Assembly (NCBI RefSeq): GCF_000376565.1
Contig: NZ_BARG01000046.1
Coordinates: 1-64,000 of the forward strand
DNA from: Streptomyces hokutonensis
GTDB lineage: Bacteria > Actinomycetota > Actinomycetes > Streptomycetales > Streptomycetaceae
Length of the DNA: 64,000 nt
Reading direction: 5' to 3'
The notes beneath the pieces are model-generated. The model had not been told where the DNA came from and searched no databases. It saw only the letters and a list, made by a program, of their open reading frames with translations. Position numbers and translations under genes: made by a program. Of this stretch, positions 16,466 through 24,288 are shown piece by piece; within the stretch, counting starts at the first letter, position 1, and each line of letters opens with the position of its first letter.

Positions 16466-17623
16466 ATGGCCCGCTTCCTGCGCCCGCTGCTCCGGGGGAC
16501 GACGTACACGCGTCTGCTGCACCTCTGGGTGCCGATGCTGATCACCAGCCTGTGGATCTTCATCAGCCCTGGGACTCCGTACGCACCCGCGCTCATGCTG
16601 CTCCCCGTCGGCCTGATCCCGGCCGTGCGGATGGGCGAGGGGGTGCAGGCGCAGCTGCTGCTGACGCCGGGCAAGGAGGACTCGGGGATCTCCGTGGCGC
16701 CGTCGGCGACCTGGCGGGACCGGGGCCGGACGGTGCTGTGGCTGGAGGCGCGGATGGCTCTGGGCTGGGCGACGACGTTCGCCTGCGTCTGGCTGCCGAT
16801 CATCGCCTTCCAGCTGATCGAGGCCGCACGCGGGCACGTGCCCGAGGACGATGTATGGCTTCTCAAGGAGGCAACGCCGCACGGCTGGTACGCCTTGCTG
16901 GTGCCCCTGCCCCTGATCGCCCTGTACGTGGCTGTGGTCGGTCTCGGAGCGTTGGCCACGTCCCTGGCACGCAAGCTGCTAGGTCCCTCGCGCGCGGAGC
17001 AGCTCGCCGCCCTGGAGGAGCGCACCGAGCAGTTGCTGGAGCGCAACCGGATCGCGCGGGAGTTGCACGACTCCATCGGGCACGCGTTGACGGTGGCGGT
17101 GGTGCAGGCGGGTGCCGCCCGGGCGGCGGGCGACCCGGAGTTCACCGAGCGGGCGCTGGGTGCCATCGAGGAGACCGGCCGGGCCGCGCTGGAGGACCTG
17201 GAGCGGGTGTTGGGTGTACTGCGTGAGGCGGAGCGGCCGGTGAGCAGTCGGCCGACGCTGGTGGACGCCGACCGGCTGTGGGAGTCCGCGCGGGCGTCCG
17301 GGGCGAAGGTCGACGCGGAGGTGACCGGGCCGTTGGAGACGGTGCCGGGGCCGGTCTCCCGGGAGGGGTACCGGATTCTTCAGGAGGCGCTGACGAATGT
17401 GCTGCGGCACGCGGGGTCGGTACCCGTCCGGGTCCGTATCCGGGTCGCGGACAGCACACTCGATCTGGAGGTGCGCAATCCGCTGACGGCGGCGATATCC
17501 GGGCCGGGCAGGGGCAGCGGACTGCGGGGCATACGCGAGCGGGCGGCACTGCTCGGGGGCCGGGCGCACACGGGGCCCGACGAGGGTGACTGGCAGGTGC
17601 ATGCAGAGCTGCCGCTGGGCTGA
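16466..17623 (+). CDS. sensor histidine kinase, HisKA_3 (NarL-type) family
   Basis: The 385-residue kinase has four membrane helices in its N-terminal half (about 18-34, 39-54, 98-120 and 142-168), a short coiled coil (EQLAALEERTEQLLERN), the dimerisation/phosphoacceptor motif ARELHDSIGHALTV with His201, and a C-terminal HATPase_c domain with the N-box ILQEALTNVLRHA (about 305-317) and a GSGLRGIRER lid. There is almost no extracellular domain, so it probably senses the membrane or its partner transporter, as intramembrane-sensing kinases do. The response regulator gene begins 15 bp downstream. The ATG is chosen because it matches the family N-terminus and the promoter 6 nt upstream. Confidence 0.92.
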   Translation: MARFLRPLLRGTTYTRLLHLWVPMLITSLWIFISPGTPYAPALMLLPVGLIPAVRMGEGVQAQLLLTPGKEDSGISVAPSATWRDRGRTVLWLEARMALGWATTFACVWLPIIAFQLIEAARGHVPEDDVWLLKEATPHGWYALLVPLPLIALYVAVVGLGALATSLARKLLGPSRAEQLAALEERTEQLLERNRIARELHDSIGHALTVAVVQAGAARAAGDPEFTERALGAIEETGRAALEDLERVLGVLREAERPVSSRPTLVDADRLWESARASGAKVDAEVTGPLETVPGPVSREGYRILQEALTNVLRHAGSVPVRVRIRVADSTLDLEVRNPLTAAISGPGRGSGLRGIRERAALLGGRAHTGPDEGDWQVHAELPLG

Positions 17624-17637
17624 TCTAGGGTGGCCGG

Positions 17638-18300
17638 ATGCCGGTCACCGTTCTCCTGGTCGATGACGAACCCCTCGTACGCGCGGGTCTGCGGGCCGTG
17701 CTGGAGGCGCAGCCGGACATCGAGGTGGCCGGGGAGGCCGCCGACGGGGCCACGGTGATCCCCCTGGTGCGGCAGCTGCGGCCCGACGTGGTCGCCATGG
17801 ACGTGCGGATGCCGCTCCTGGACGGCATCGAAGCCACACGCGCGGTGCTGCGCACGGTCGAGGACCCGCCGAAGATCCTGGTCATCACGACCTTCGAGAA
17901 CGACGAGTACGTCTACGAGGCGCTGCGGGCCGGCGCGGACGGGTTCCTGCTGAAGCGGGCCCGGCCGGCCGAGATCGTGCACGCGGTGCGGCTGGTGGCC
18001 GAGGGCGAGTCGCTGCTGTTCCCGGCCTCCGTAAGGCAGTTGGCGGCTGAGTACGGCGATAGCGGCGGGAACCGAGCGGCGCGCGCGGTGCTGGAGCGGG
18101 CCCGGCTGACCGAGCGGGAGGCCGAGGTGCTGCGGCTGATGGCCAGAGGTCTGTCGAACGCCGAGATCGCCGCCCGGCTGGTCGTCGGCACCGAGACGGT
18201 GAAGTCGCATGTGAGCGCCGTACTGGCGAAGTTGGGGGCCCGGGACCGCACGCAGGCGGTGATCGCGGCGTACGAGTCGGGGTTCGTGGCGCCCGGGTGA
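17638..18300 (+). CDS. response regulator, NarL/LuxR-type
   Basis: The 220-residue protein has an N-terminal receiver (1-120) with acidic pair DD (9-10), phosphoacceptor Asp55 in VVAMDVRMP, the conserved Thr/Lys positions in VITTFEND and LLKRARP, and a C-terminal LuxR HTH (about 150-215): LTEREAEVLRLMARGLSNAEIAARL followed by TVKSHVSAVLAKLGARDRTQ. It is the output of the kinase encoded just upstream and probably controls the divergent ABC exporter and its own operon. Complete and ordinary for its family. Confidence 0.95.
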   Translation: MPVTVLLVDDEPLVRAGLRAVLEAQPDIEVAGEAADGATVIPLVRQLRPDVVAMDVRMPLLDGIEATRAVLRTVEDPPKILVITTFENDEYVYEALRAGADGFLLKRARPAEIVHAVRLVAEGESLLFPASVRQLAAEYGDSGGNRAARAVLERARLTEREAEVLRLMARGLSNAEIAARLVVGTETVKSHVSAVLAKLGARDRTQAVIAAYESGFVAPG

Positions 18301-18327
18301 TCCGGTGGGGCTCATGAGTCGGGGGCG

Positions 18328-18343
18328 CCCGGCACTCGCCGGG
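18328..18343 (+). terminator. possible terminator hairpin after the two-component operon
   Basis: CCCGGC (18328-18333), 4-nt loop, GCCGGG (18338-18343), 27 nt after the response-regulator stop. The stem is short and there is no T-tract, so this is only a weak candidate. Confidence 0.3.
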
Positions 18344-18399
18344 GTCCGCCGCGCCGAGTACGATCCGCCCAACACGCGCACGAGCTGGGAGGACAGACC

Positions 18400-19554
18400 T
18401 TGGCGGGGCTGACCGGCGGGGACCCCTCGCTGCTGCGGAGGATCAACTCCGCGGTGGTGCTGCACGCGTTGCGTGCCACGGACTGCGCCACGCTGACGGA
18501 GATCACCCGGGTGACGGGTCTGTCCCGGCCGACCGTCGAGGGCGTCGTCGAGGGACTGATCGAGGCCGGGCTCGTCGTCGAGAAGGCAGCCGACGAGAGC
18601 GTTGTACGGCGCCAGGGGCGGCCCGCGCGGCGGTTCAGGTTCCGGGCCGAGGCAGGGCATCTGCTGGGCCTGGAGATCGGCGCACATCGCGTCGCCGTGC
18701 TCCTCGCCGACCTGGACGGCCGGGTGCTCGGCGCGATCGCCAAGGACGTCGACGAGACGGCCTCGGCGGACGAGCGTCTGGAGCGGCTGCGCACGGCGGT
18801 CGCCGAGCTGCTGCGCCGGGCCGGAGTCGCCCGCGGTTCCCTTCGTGCGGTGGGCGTCGCCACGCCGGGCATCGTCGAGGCGGACGGCACCGTACGGCTG
18901 GGCACCGCGCTGCCCCAGTGGACGGGGCTGCACCTGGGCGAGCGGTTGAGCCGCTCCTTCAAGTGCCCTGTCCTGGTCGAGAACGACGCGAACGCGGCGG
19001 CGGTCGCCGAGCACTGGAAGGGCGCCGCGACCGAGTCCGACGACATGGTGATGGTGCTGGCGGGGCTGAGCCCCGGCGCCGGTTCACTGATCGGGGGGCG
19101 GCTGCACCGGGGGTATCGCGGGGCGGCCGGTGAGATCGGCGCGCTGCATCTGCTGGGCCGGGACGTGACTCCGGAGACGCTGCTGTCCACGACGGACGAG
19201 CCGCTGCATCCCTTGGACGAACAGGCGGTCGCGCAGGTCTTCGCGCTGGCCCGCGACGGCGACCAGCGGGCCCGCGCGGCGGTCGACCGCTTCATACAGC
19301 GCCTTGTGCACGATGTCGCCGCGCTCGTCCTGGCCCTCGATCCGGAACTGGTCGTCGTGGGTGGCTGGGCCGCCGGGCTGGACGGCGTACTGGAGCCGCT
19401 GCGGCGGGAGTTGGCGCGGTATTGCCTGCGGCCGCCCAAGGTGGCCCTGTCGTTGCTCGGCGAGGCGGCTGCGGCTACAGGGGCGCTGCGGCTGGCTCTC
19501 GATCATGTCGAGGAGCAACTGTTCGCGGTCGAGGGCACGGTGACGCGGCGCTAG
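18400..19554 (+). CDS. ROK-family transcriptional regulator
   Basis: The 384-residue protein has an N-terminal winged helix (about 12-65; INSAVVLHALRATDCATLTEITRVTGLSRPTVEG) joined to a ROK sugar-kinase-like domain (about 80-370) with the nucleotide/sugar motifs LGLEIGAHRVAV, VGVATPGIVE, VENDANAAAVAEH and GAAGEIGALHLLGRD. The CxCGxxGC zinc cluster of catalytic ROK kinases is absent, fitting a repressor that senses a sugar. The TTG start is preceded by GGAGG. Targets are not evident from the neighbourhood, since the downstream gene is a convergent GntR regulator. Confidence 0.9.
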   Translation: MAGLTGGDPSLLRRINSAVVLHALRATDCATLTEITRVTGLSRPTVEGVVEGLIEAGLVVEKAADESVVRRQGRPARRFRFRAEAGHLLGLEIGAHRVAVLLADLDGRVLGAIAKDVDETASADERLERLRTAVAELLRRAGVARGSLRAVGVATPGIVEADGTVRLGTALPQWTGLHLGERLSRSFKCPVLVENDANAAAVAEHWKGAATESDDMVMVLAGLSPGAGSLIGGRLHRGYRGAAGEIGALHLLGRDVTPETLLSTTDEPLHPLDEQAVAQVFALARDGDQRARAAVDRFIQRLVHDVAALVLALDPELVVVGGWAAGLDGVLEPLRRELARYCLRPPKVALSLLGEAAAATGALRLALDHVEEQLFAVEGTVTRR

Positions 19555-19572
19555 CTTGGCGGGTGGGTCGTG

Positions 19573-19648
19573 TGTCGGGTGCGGGGCCGTTGGGGCTGGG
19601 TGCGCTGGTGTCGTTTGTCGGGTGCGGCGCCGTTGTGGCTGGGCGCGC
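19573..19648. repeat. short direct repeat upstream of the dispersed element
   Basis: A TGTCGGGTGCGGnGCCGTTG core occurs twice, at about 19573-19605 and 19616-19648, 43 bp apart, each followed by nGGGCTGGGnGCGC-type sequence. The second copy runs into the dispersed Streptomyces element, so the 5' part of that element appears locally duplicated. Confidence 0.6.
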
Positions 19649-19701
19649 CCACGCGGCGGAGCCGCAAATCGACATAGCCCCGCGCCCCTGAAGGGGCGCT
19701 G
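19629..19701. repeat. dispersed GC-rich intergenic repeat, copy 1
   Basis: The sequence from TGGCTGGGCGCGCC through CGGCGGAGCCGC to CCCCGCGCCCCTGA is closely matched by a second copy at 33272-33350. Internal dyads are GCGGCGGAGCCGC-like and GCGCCCC-TGAA-GGGGCGC (19682-19688 and 19693-19699). I recognise this as a short interspersed element common at gene ends in Streptomyces; its function is unknown. Confidence 0.8.
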
Positions 19702-19729
19702 CCATCCCCGGCGTTGAGAAGAAAATGCC

Positions 19730-19758
19730 TAGCGCCCCGGTGGAGTTCCGGGGCGCTA
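19730..19758. terminator. bidirectional terminator between ROK and GntR genes
   Basis: An 11-bp perfect stem TAGCGCCCCGG (19730-19740) and CCGGGGCGCTA (19748-19758) with a 7-nt loop. On the minus strand it is followed by GGCATTTTCTTCTC, a T-rich tail, so it should terminate the GntR transcript. It lies between the two convergent genes. Confidence 0.8.
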
Positions 19759-19778
19759 CGGCTGTGGCGTGACCGTGG

Positions 19779-20540
19779 TCAGGAAGCCTGGCGTTCCGGG
19801 CCGTGGTGGATTTCTACGCCGCCGGAGTCGGCGAAGGTCAGGCGGCAGGTGTCCGCGCGGTAGGTCGCGACGGAGACCGCGGCGGTGCGGCCCACGGCGA
19901 AGAAGCGGGTCGTGACGACGAGAACCGGTGCCCCGGGGAGGCGGTCCAGCTCCTTGGCGTCGTCCGCGCGGGCCGAGCCGAGCTCGACGGCGCGGTCCTG
20001 GCCCTCCAGTTCGAGGCGCTGCAGTTCGCGCAGCACGGCACGCGCGCGGGCCGTCGCGGACGGAGTGTCTATCGCGGAGAGGTCGGGCACCGACGACTCC
20101 GGGATGTAGAGCAGCTCGGCGGCGACCGGCTGGCCGTGGCTCACCCGGGAGCGCCGCACGGTGTGCACCAGTTCCTCGGAAGCGGTCTCCAGGACCTCGG
20201 CCACGGCCGCCGGCGGAGCCGCCAGGACGCAGTCGACGGACTGCCAGGCGTCCTCCGCGGCGCCAGGCCAGGCGTGCTGTTCGGTGCCGACGGCGACACC
20301 CACGCGCGGCGGCGCGACGGTCGTGCCGACGCCGCGGCGGCGCTGCAGCCGCCCTTCGAGTTCGAGCTGTTCCAGAGCCTGCCGGAGTGTGGCCCGGGCG
20401 ACGCCGAAGCGGGCGGCCAGGTCTCGCTCGTTGGGCAGGATCTCGCCCACGGAGAACTCGGAGTCCAGTGCCTCACTCAGCACTGTCTTGAGATGCCAGT
20501 ACTTCGGCTCCGGCACCGATTCCAACTGCGTGGTCCCCAC
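19779..20540 (-). CDS. GntR-family regulator, HutC/DasR-like (UTRA)
   Basis: The 253-residue protein has an N-terminal GntR winged helix (about 12-80) with ILPNERDLAARFGVARATLRQALEQLELEGRLQRRRGVGT, the canonical recognition helix and wing, then a UTRA effector domain (about 95-245). HutC/DasR-type members bind phosphorylated sugars or amino acids. The GTG start is supported by GGAGG about 6 nt upstream. It has no obvious operon partner. A dyad at 20638-20651 in its upstream region resembles DasR-type sites and may mediate autoregulation. It is a paralog rather than DasR itself. Confidence 0.9.
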   Translation of the reverse strand: MGTTQLESVPEPKYWHLKTVLSEALDSEFSVGEILPNERDLAARFGVARATLRQALEQLELEGRLQRRRGVGTTVAPPRVGVAVGTEQHAWPGAAEDAWQSVDCVLAAPPAAVAEVLETASEELVHTVRRSRVSHGQPVAAELLYIPESSVPDLSAIDTPSATARARAVLRELQRLELEGQDRAVELGSARADDAKELDRLPGAPVLVVTTRFFAVGRTAAVSVATYRADTCRLTFADSGGVEIHHGPERQAS

Positions 20541-20637
20541 CCTGTCCTCCGCAATCGCCGTGGTCCGGCCGCGTTTTAGCGCCCTTGTTTATTAAAGGTT
20601 GTTTCACTTATCAGTGACCATAGGACGGCCCACACCC

Positions 20638-20651
20638 TTGGTCAAGACCAA
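20638..20651. promoter_or_regulatory. dre-like operator TTGGTC-AA-GACCAA
   Basis: A perfect 6-bp inverted repeat with a 2-bp centre, about 100 bp upstream of the GntR gene. It closely resembles the DasR dre consensus (ACTGGTCTAGACCAGT: TGGTC/GACCA arms, 2-bp centre). The surrounding AT-rich stretch (TTTATTAAAGG at 20588-20598) is unusual here and may be the promoter. Confidence 0.6.
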
Positions 20652-20741
20652 TCCTCGATCCCACAGGCAACACAGAGAGCGGTTGCCATAGAGCGTTCAC
20701 GGGGCGTTCGTAAAGGGCGCGTTTCGTGACACGACGGCAAA

Positions 20742-20763
20742 GCCCCCGTCGCGAAACGGGGGC
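20742..20763 (-). terminator. terminator of the ECF41 sigma factor gene
   Basis: On the minus strand an 8-bp stem GCCCCCGT/ACGGGGGC (20763-20756 and 20749-20742) with a 6-nt loop, 16 nt after the stop codon and followed by TTTGCC. Confidence 0.7.
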
Positions 20764-20779
20764 CCTGGAGGGAGCTCGG

Positions 20780-21664
20780 CTAAGCGGAAGCCAGCGACCG
20801 GAGCTTGTCGGGGTTGCGGACGATATACACGGATCGGATGCGTCCGGCGGATACGTCCACCTGGAAGACACTGTCGGGCTTGTCACCCGAAAGGATCAGC
20901 ACCGCGGGTCCGCCGTTCAGCTCAAGGAAGCGGAACGTGAGTTCCGGGATGCCCTTGCCCGCGACGGCGATCAGGAAGCGGCCCACATTGTCCGCAGTTT
21001 CCAGGATCCGCAGCGGTGCCTTGGCCTTGCCGCCGCTGTCGCCCACCAGTCGGACATCCGGCGCGAGCAGCGCCATCAGGCCCTCCAGATCGCCCTCCGC
21101 CGCGGCGGCGAGGAACCGCTCGGTCAGATCGCGGCGCTGGGCCGGGTCGACCTCGTAGCGCGGGCGCCCTTCGTCGACGTGTCTGCGGGCCCGTCCGGCG
21201 AGCTGGCGCACGGCGGGCTCACCGCGGTCCAGCATGGCCGCGATGTCGGCGTACGGGTAGCCGAAGGCCTCCCTGAGGACGAACACGGCGCGCTCCAGCG
21301 GCGACAGCGACTCCAGGACGACGAGTACGGCGAGGGAGACGGAGTCGGCGAGCACGGCCCGTTCGGCGGTGTCCTCGACGGCGTCCCCGAAGTCGGTGAC
21401 GTACGGCTCTGGCAGCCAGGGGCCGACATAGGTCTCGCCGCGCGCCTTGATCTGGCGCAGCCGGTCGATCGCGAGGCGGGTGGTGACGCGCACCAGGTAG
21501 GCGCGTGGTTCGCGGACCGCGCGGTGGTCGGCTCCGGACCAGCGCAGCCAGGCTTCCTGGACCACGTCCTCGGCGTCGGCCACGCGCCCGAGCATGCGGT
21601 AGGCGACTCCCATGAGGACGGGGCGGTGCTCTTCGAAGACGTCGGTCGGTATGTCGGTGGTCAC
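20780..21664 (-). CDS. ECF RNA polymerase sigma factor, ECF41 (SigJ) group
   Basis: The 294-residue protein has sigma region 2 (about 8-75; AYRMLGRVADAEDVVQEAWLRW), region 4 (about 110-165; LSPLERAVFVLREAFGYPYADIAAML) and a C-terminal SnoaL-like domain (about 175-290) that acts as a built-in anti-sigma or activity-control domain in ECF41. Family signatures are DSGGKAKAP, close to the DGGGK motif, and NPDKL near the end. The GTG at 21664 is chosen because it gives MTTDIPTDVFEEHRPVLMGVAYRML. ECF41 factors are usually encoded beside a carboxymuconolactone decarboxylase, oxidoreductase or epimerase. Here the divergent neighbour is an NADP/F420 oxidoreductase-like gene. Confidence 0.92.
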   Translation of the reverse strand: MTTDIPTDVFEEHRPVLMGVAYRMLGRVADAEDVVQEAWLRWSGADHRAVREPRAYLVRVTTRLAIDRLRQIKARGETYVGPWLPEPYVTDFGDAVEDTAERAVLADSVSLAVLVVLESLSPLERAVFVLREAFGYPYADIAAMLDRGEPAVRQLAGRARRHVDEGRPRYEVDPAQRRDLTERFLAAAAEGDLEGLMALLAPDVRLVGDSGGKAKAPLRILETADNVGRFLIAVAGKGIPELTFRFLELNGGPAVLILSGDKPDSVFQVDVSAGRIRSVYIVRNPDKLRSLASA

Positions 21665-21773
21665 GGTCTTATCCCATGCGACGCGTGCGACCCTGTCCAG
21701 GAGAAAACCGTGTGTCCCGGAGCAGAATTGGCCACGGGCCGACGGCGTCCGGCGGCCCATTCCGGAGGTGGCG

Positions 21774-22427
21774 ATGCGATACGCGGTGCTGGGTACGGGC
21801 GAGGTCGGCCAGGCCTTGGGCGGCAAGCTGGTCGAGCTGGGGCACCAGGTGACCCTGGGCTCGCGCACGAAGGACAATCCGGCTGCTCTGAAGTGGGCCG
21901 AGAGCGCCGGTGCCGGAGCCGGTGCCGGTACGTTCGCGGAGGCCGCCGCGGCGGGCGAGGTGATCGTGAACGCGGTGGGCGGCCGGGTGGCGCTCGCCGC
22001 GCTGGAGGCGGCCGGGGCCGAGCATCTCGACGGGAAGGTCGTCCTGGATGTCTCCAATCCCCTGGCGTTCGAGGACGGCCGGCTCAGGCTGTCGCCGGTG
22101 GAGTCGGACAGTGTGGGCGAGCAGATCCAGCGCGCCTTCCCGCACGCCCGCGTGGTGAAGTCCCTCAACACCGTGAACTGCCAGGTGATGGTGGACCCTT
22201 CACTCGTGCCGGGCGAGCACCAGGTGTTCGTGTGCGGCGAGGACGCGGAGGCCAAGGCCAGGGTGACGGCCCTGCTCGGGGAGTTCGGCTGGCCCGCTCA
22301 CCGGGTGCTGGACCTGGGCGGCATCGAGTCGGCGCGCGCCGTGGAGATGATGCTGCCGCTGTGGGTGAACCTGTTCCGGACCCTGGGGCACGGCGAGTTC
22401 AACCTTGAGGTGCGCAGCGCGCGTTGA
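21774..22427 (+). CDS. NADPH-dependent F420 reductase-like protein
   Basis: The 217-residue Rossmann protein begins MRYAVLGTGEVGQALGGKL, a GxGxxG dinucleotide fold, with SRT after the second strand, a pattern fitting NADP binding. The middle (VILDVSNPL-like VVLDVSNPLAF) and C-terminal DLGGIESARAVEMMLPLW match the F420:NADP oxidoreductase (Npdg) family. Such enzymes shuttle hydride between NADPH and F420. GGAGG at 21764-21768 supports the ATG. It is divergent from the ECF41 sigma gene and may be its target, although I see no clear ECF41-type promoter (TGTCACA...CGTC) in the 109-bp spacer. Confidence 0.87.
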   Translation: MRYAVLGTGEVGQALGGKLVELGHQVTLGSRTKDNPAALKWAESAGAGAGAGTFAEAAAAGEVIVNAVGGRVALAALEAAGAEHLDGKVVLDVSNPLAFEDGRLRLSPVESDSVGEQIQRAFPHARVVKSLNTVNCQVMVDPSLVPGEHQVFVCGEDAEAKARVTALLGEFGWPAHRVLDLGGIESARAVEMMLPLWVNLFRTLGHGEFNLEVRSAR

Positions 22428-22444
22428 GGTCCTCCAGGACAGGG

Positions 22445-22464
22445 GCTACCAGTGGGTAGCTTTT
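22445..22464 (+). terminator. terminator after the F420 reductase-like gene
   Basis: GCTACC (22445-22450), AGTG loop, GGTAGC (22455-22460), then TTTT (22461-22464), starting 18 nt after the stop codon. Short stem but a classical T-tail, unusual in this genome. Confidence 0.65.
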
Positions 22465-22528
22465 GCTGACAAGCTGTCTACACGGCCTGTACGGCGTCTG
22501 TCAGCGAGTCCAGACGAGGAGCATCCCC

Positions 22529-23359
22529 ATGTCCGCCACCGTCTCCTTCCCGGTCCCCTCTCCGCACGGCCCGCGGACCGTGACGCTGTCCTACGCGCGC
22601 GTGGGCAGCGGCGAACCGCTGCTCCTGCTGCACGGCATCGGTCATCACCGGCAGGCCTGGGACCCGGTGGTGGACATCCTGGCGACCGAGCGGGACGTGA
22701 TCGCCGTGGACCTCCCCGGGTTCGGCGCCTCCCCCGCGCTGCCGGAGGGGCTGGCGTACGACCTGTCCACGACGGCCGCCGTCTTCAGCGCGTTCTGCGA
22801 GGAACTGGGGCTCGACCGTCCGCACATCGCCGGCAACTCGCTCGGCGGTCTGATGGCCCTGGAACTGGGCCGCGAGAAGGTCGTGCGGTCGGTCACCGCC
22901 CTCTCCCCTGCCGGGTTCTGGTCCGAGGCGGAGCGCCGCTACGCCTTCGGGGTATTGCTCACCATGCGGCAGATCGCCCGCCGGATGCCGCTCCCGATGG
23001 TCGAGCGCCTGTCGCGTACGGCGGCCGGCCGCACGGCCCTGACGAGCACCATCTACGCCCGCCCCGGCCGCCGTTCACCCGAGGCCGTGGTCGCCGAGAC
23101 GCTCGCGCTGGTCAACGCCCCCGGGTTCGACGACACGCTCCGGGCCGGCACGACCGTCCGGTTCACCGACGACCTCCCCGGCCTGCCGGTCACCGTGGCC
23201 TGGGGCACCCAGGACCGGCTGCTGCTGCGCCGCCAGGGCGTCCGGGCCAAGCACCTGATCCCGCGTGCGCGGCTCGTACGGCTGCCCGGCTGCGGGCACT
23301 GCCCGATGAGCGACGATCCGGCGCTGGTCGCACGCGTCATCCTCGACGGCAGCCGCTGA
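22529..23359 (+). CDS. alpha/beta-fold hydrolase
   Basis: The 276-residue cytoplasmic hydrolase has the oxyanion-hole HGIGHHRQAWDPV (about 35-47), nucleophile elbow GNSLGGL (about 102-108, Ser104), an acid in VAWGTQDRLLLRR (about 232) and catalytic His in GCGHCPMSDDP (about 260). ATG is supported by GAGGAG at 22516-22521. An inverted repeat GCTGACA...TGTCAGC (22465-22471 and 22499-22505) lies just upstream and could be an operator. Its 3' end overlaps the convergent EamA reading frame by 285 bp. The substrate is unknown. Confidence 0.88.
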   Translation: MSATVSFPVPSPHGPRTVTLSYARVGSGEPLLLLHGIGHHRQAWDPVVDILATERDVIAVDLPGFGASPALPEGLAYDLSTTAAVFSAFCEELGLDRPHIAGNSLGGLMALELGREKVVRSVTALSPAGFWSEAERRYAFGVLLTMRQIARRMPLPMVERLSRTAAGRTALTSTIYARPGRRSPEAVVAETLALVNAPGFDDTLRAGTTVRFTDDLPGLPVTVAWGTQDRLLLRRQGVRAKHLIPRARLVRLPGCGHCPMSDDPALVARVILDGSR

Positions 23360-24241
23360 CCGGCGCGGGAACCACGTCGACGCACCTGATCCCAGGGCCA
23401 CTCCGGCGCCGACGAGGGCGCTGCCGACGGCCTGGGCGGCCCCGTAGGCGCCCGTTCCGACGAGCGGCGCGGTTGCGGCCGCCGCGACGGGGATGAGGCC
23501 GGAGAAGAGCGTGGCGCGCTCCGCGCCGATCCGTTGCAGGCCCATGTACCAGCACACGAAGCCGACGACCGTGACGACCGCCGCCTGCCACAGCAGCGCG
23601 GCGGCCTCGGTGGCGTCGGGGCGCCGCAGCCAGCCGGTCCGGTCGAGAAGGAGCCCGGCCGTCGCCGCCTCGATCGCGGCCACACCGCACACGGTGGCCG
23701 ACAACAACCGCGGCCCCAGGGGGCGCAGCACCGGCACCGCGAGCACTGCGAAGCCCACCTCTCCCGCAAGTGCGCACCCGGAGAAGGCGATTCCGGCGGC
23801 ATCCGTACGGCCCCACCCCTGGACGGTGAACGCGCCGACGGCGACGAGTGACGCCCCGTAGAGCACGATCCTCCGCGGACGGCGTCCCTCCAGAAGCGGG
23901 ACGAGGGTCGCGACGACCACGGGGGCGCAGCCCACGAAGACGCCCGGGACGGCCGGTTCGGCGCTGCGTTCGGCGGCGATGACGGCCAGGTTGAAGCCGA
24001 CCATGCCGATGGCCGCGAGGAGCGCGAGCCGGGCCCACTGACGTGGCCTGAGCGCGCGCAACCGAGCCGTCGCGTCTCTGCTCGTGAAGGGAAGCAGCAG
24101 CAGGCAGGCGAGGCCGTAGCGCAGGAACTGGCCGCCCGCGTACGGGTAGTGGCCGAGAACGCTGTTGGCGGTGAAGGACGCGCCGACGAGGACGCAGGCG
24201 AAGGCGGCAAGCGGTGCGCCGCGGGCGGCGGTTGCGGTCAT
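23075..24241 (-). CDS. EamA/DMT-family transporter with overlong C-terminus
   Basis: Residues 1-295 form a ten-TM drug/metabolite transporter of the EamA type: two repeats of five helices, each with a GA-rich first helix (ACVLVGASFTANSVLG and LAGEVGFAVLAVPVL). The transporter part ends at STWFPRR, about residue 295. The frame then continues for 93 codons without a stop, entirely antisense to the end of the hydrolase gene, giving a low-complexity tail. The ancestral stop was probably near 23357. It is divergent from a MocR regulator, which likely controls it. A TAGCGT hexamer lies 7 nt before the ATG, so the mRNA may be leaderless. Confidence 0.85.
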   Translation of the reverse strand: MTATAARGAPLAAFACVLVGASFTANSVLGHYPYAGGQFLRYGLACLLLLPFTSRDATARLRALRPRQWARLALLAAIGMVGFNLAVIAAERSAEPAVPGVFVGCAPVVVATLVPLLEGRRPRRIVLYGASLVAVGAFTVQGWGRTDAAGIAFSGCALAGEVGFAVLAVPVLRPLGPRLLSATVCGVAAIEAATAGLLLDRTGWLRRPDATEAAALLWQAAVVTVVGFVCWYMGLQRIGAERATLFSGLIPVAAAATAPLVGTGAYGAAQAVGSALVGAGVALGSGASTWFPRRSAAAVEDDACDQRRIVAHRAVPAAGQPYEPRTRDQVLGPDALAAQQQPVLGAPGHGDRQAGEVVGEPDGRAGPERVVEPGGVDQRERLGDHGLG

Positions 24242-24288
24242 GGCGGAGACGCTAGGGAGCGGGGCAGTCCGGTTTAAGGTCCACTTCC

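Noticed and set aside
19555..19778. Small gene in the ROK-GntR spacer
   Set aside because: The open frames there are made of the dispersed repeat and terminator; no ribosome-binding site or family pattern.
21665..21773. ECF41-type promoter between the sigma factor and its neighbour
   Set aside because: I looked for a TGTCACA...CGTC arrangement on both strands and found only TGTCCCG without a matching -10.
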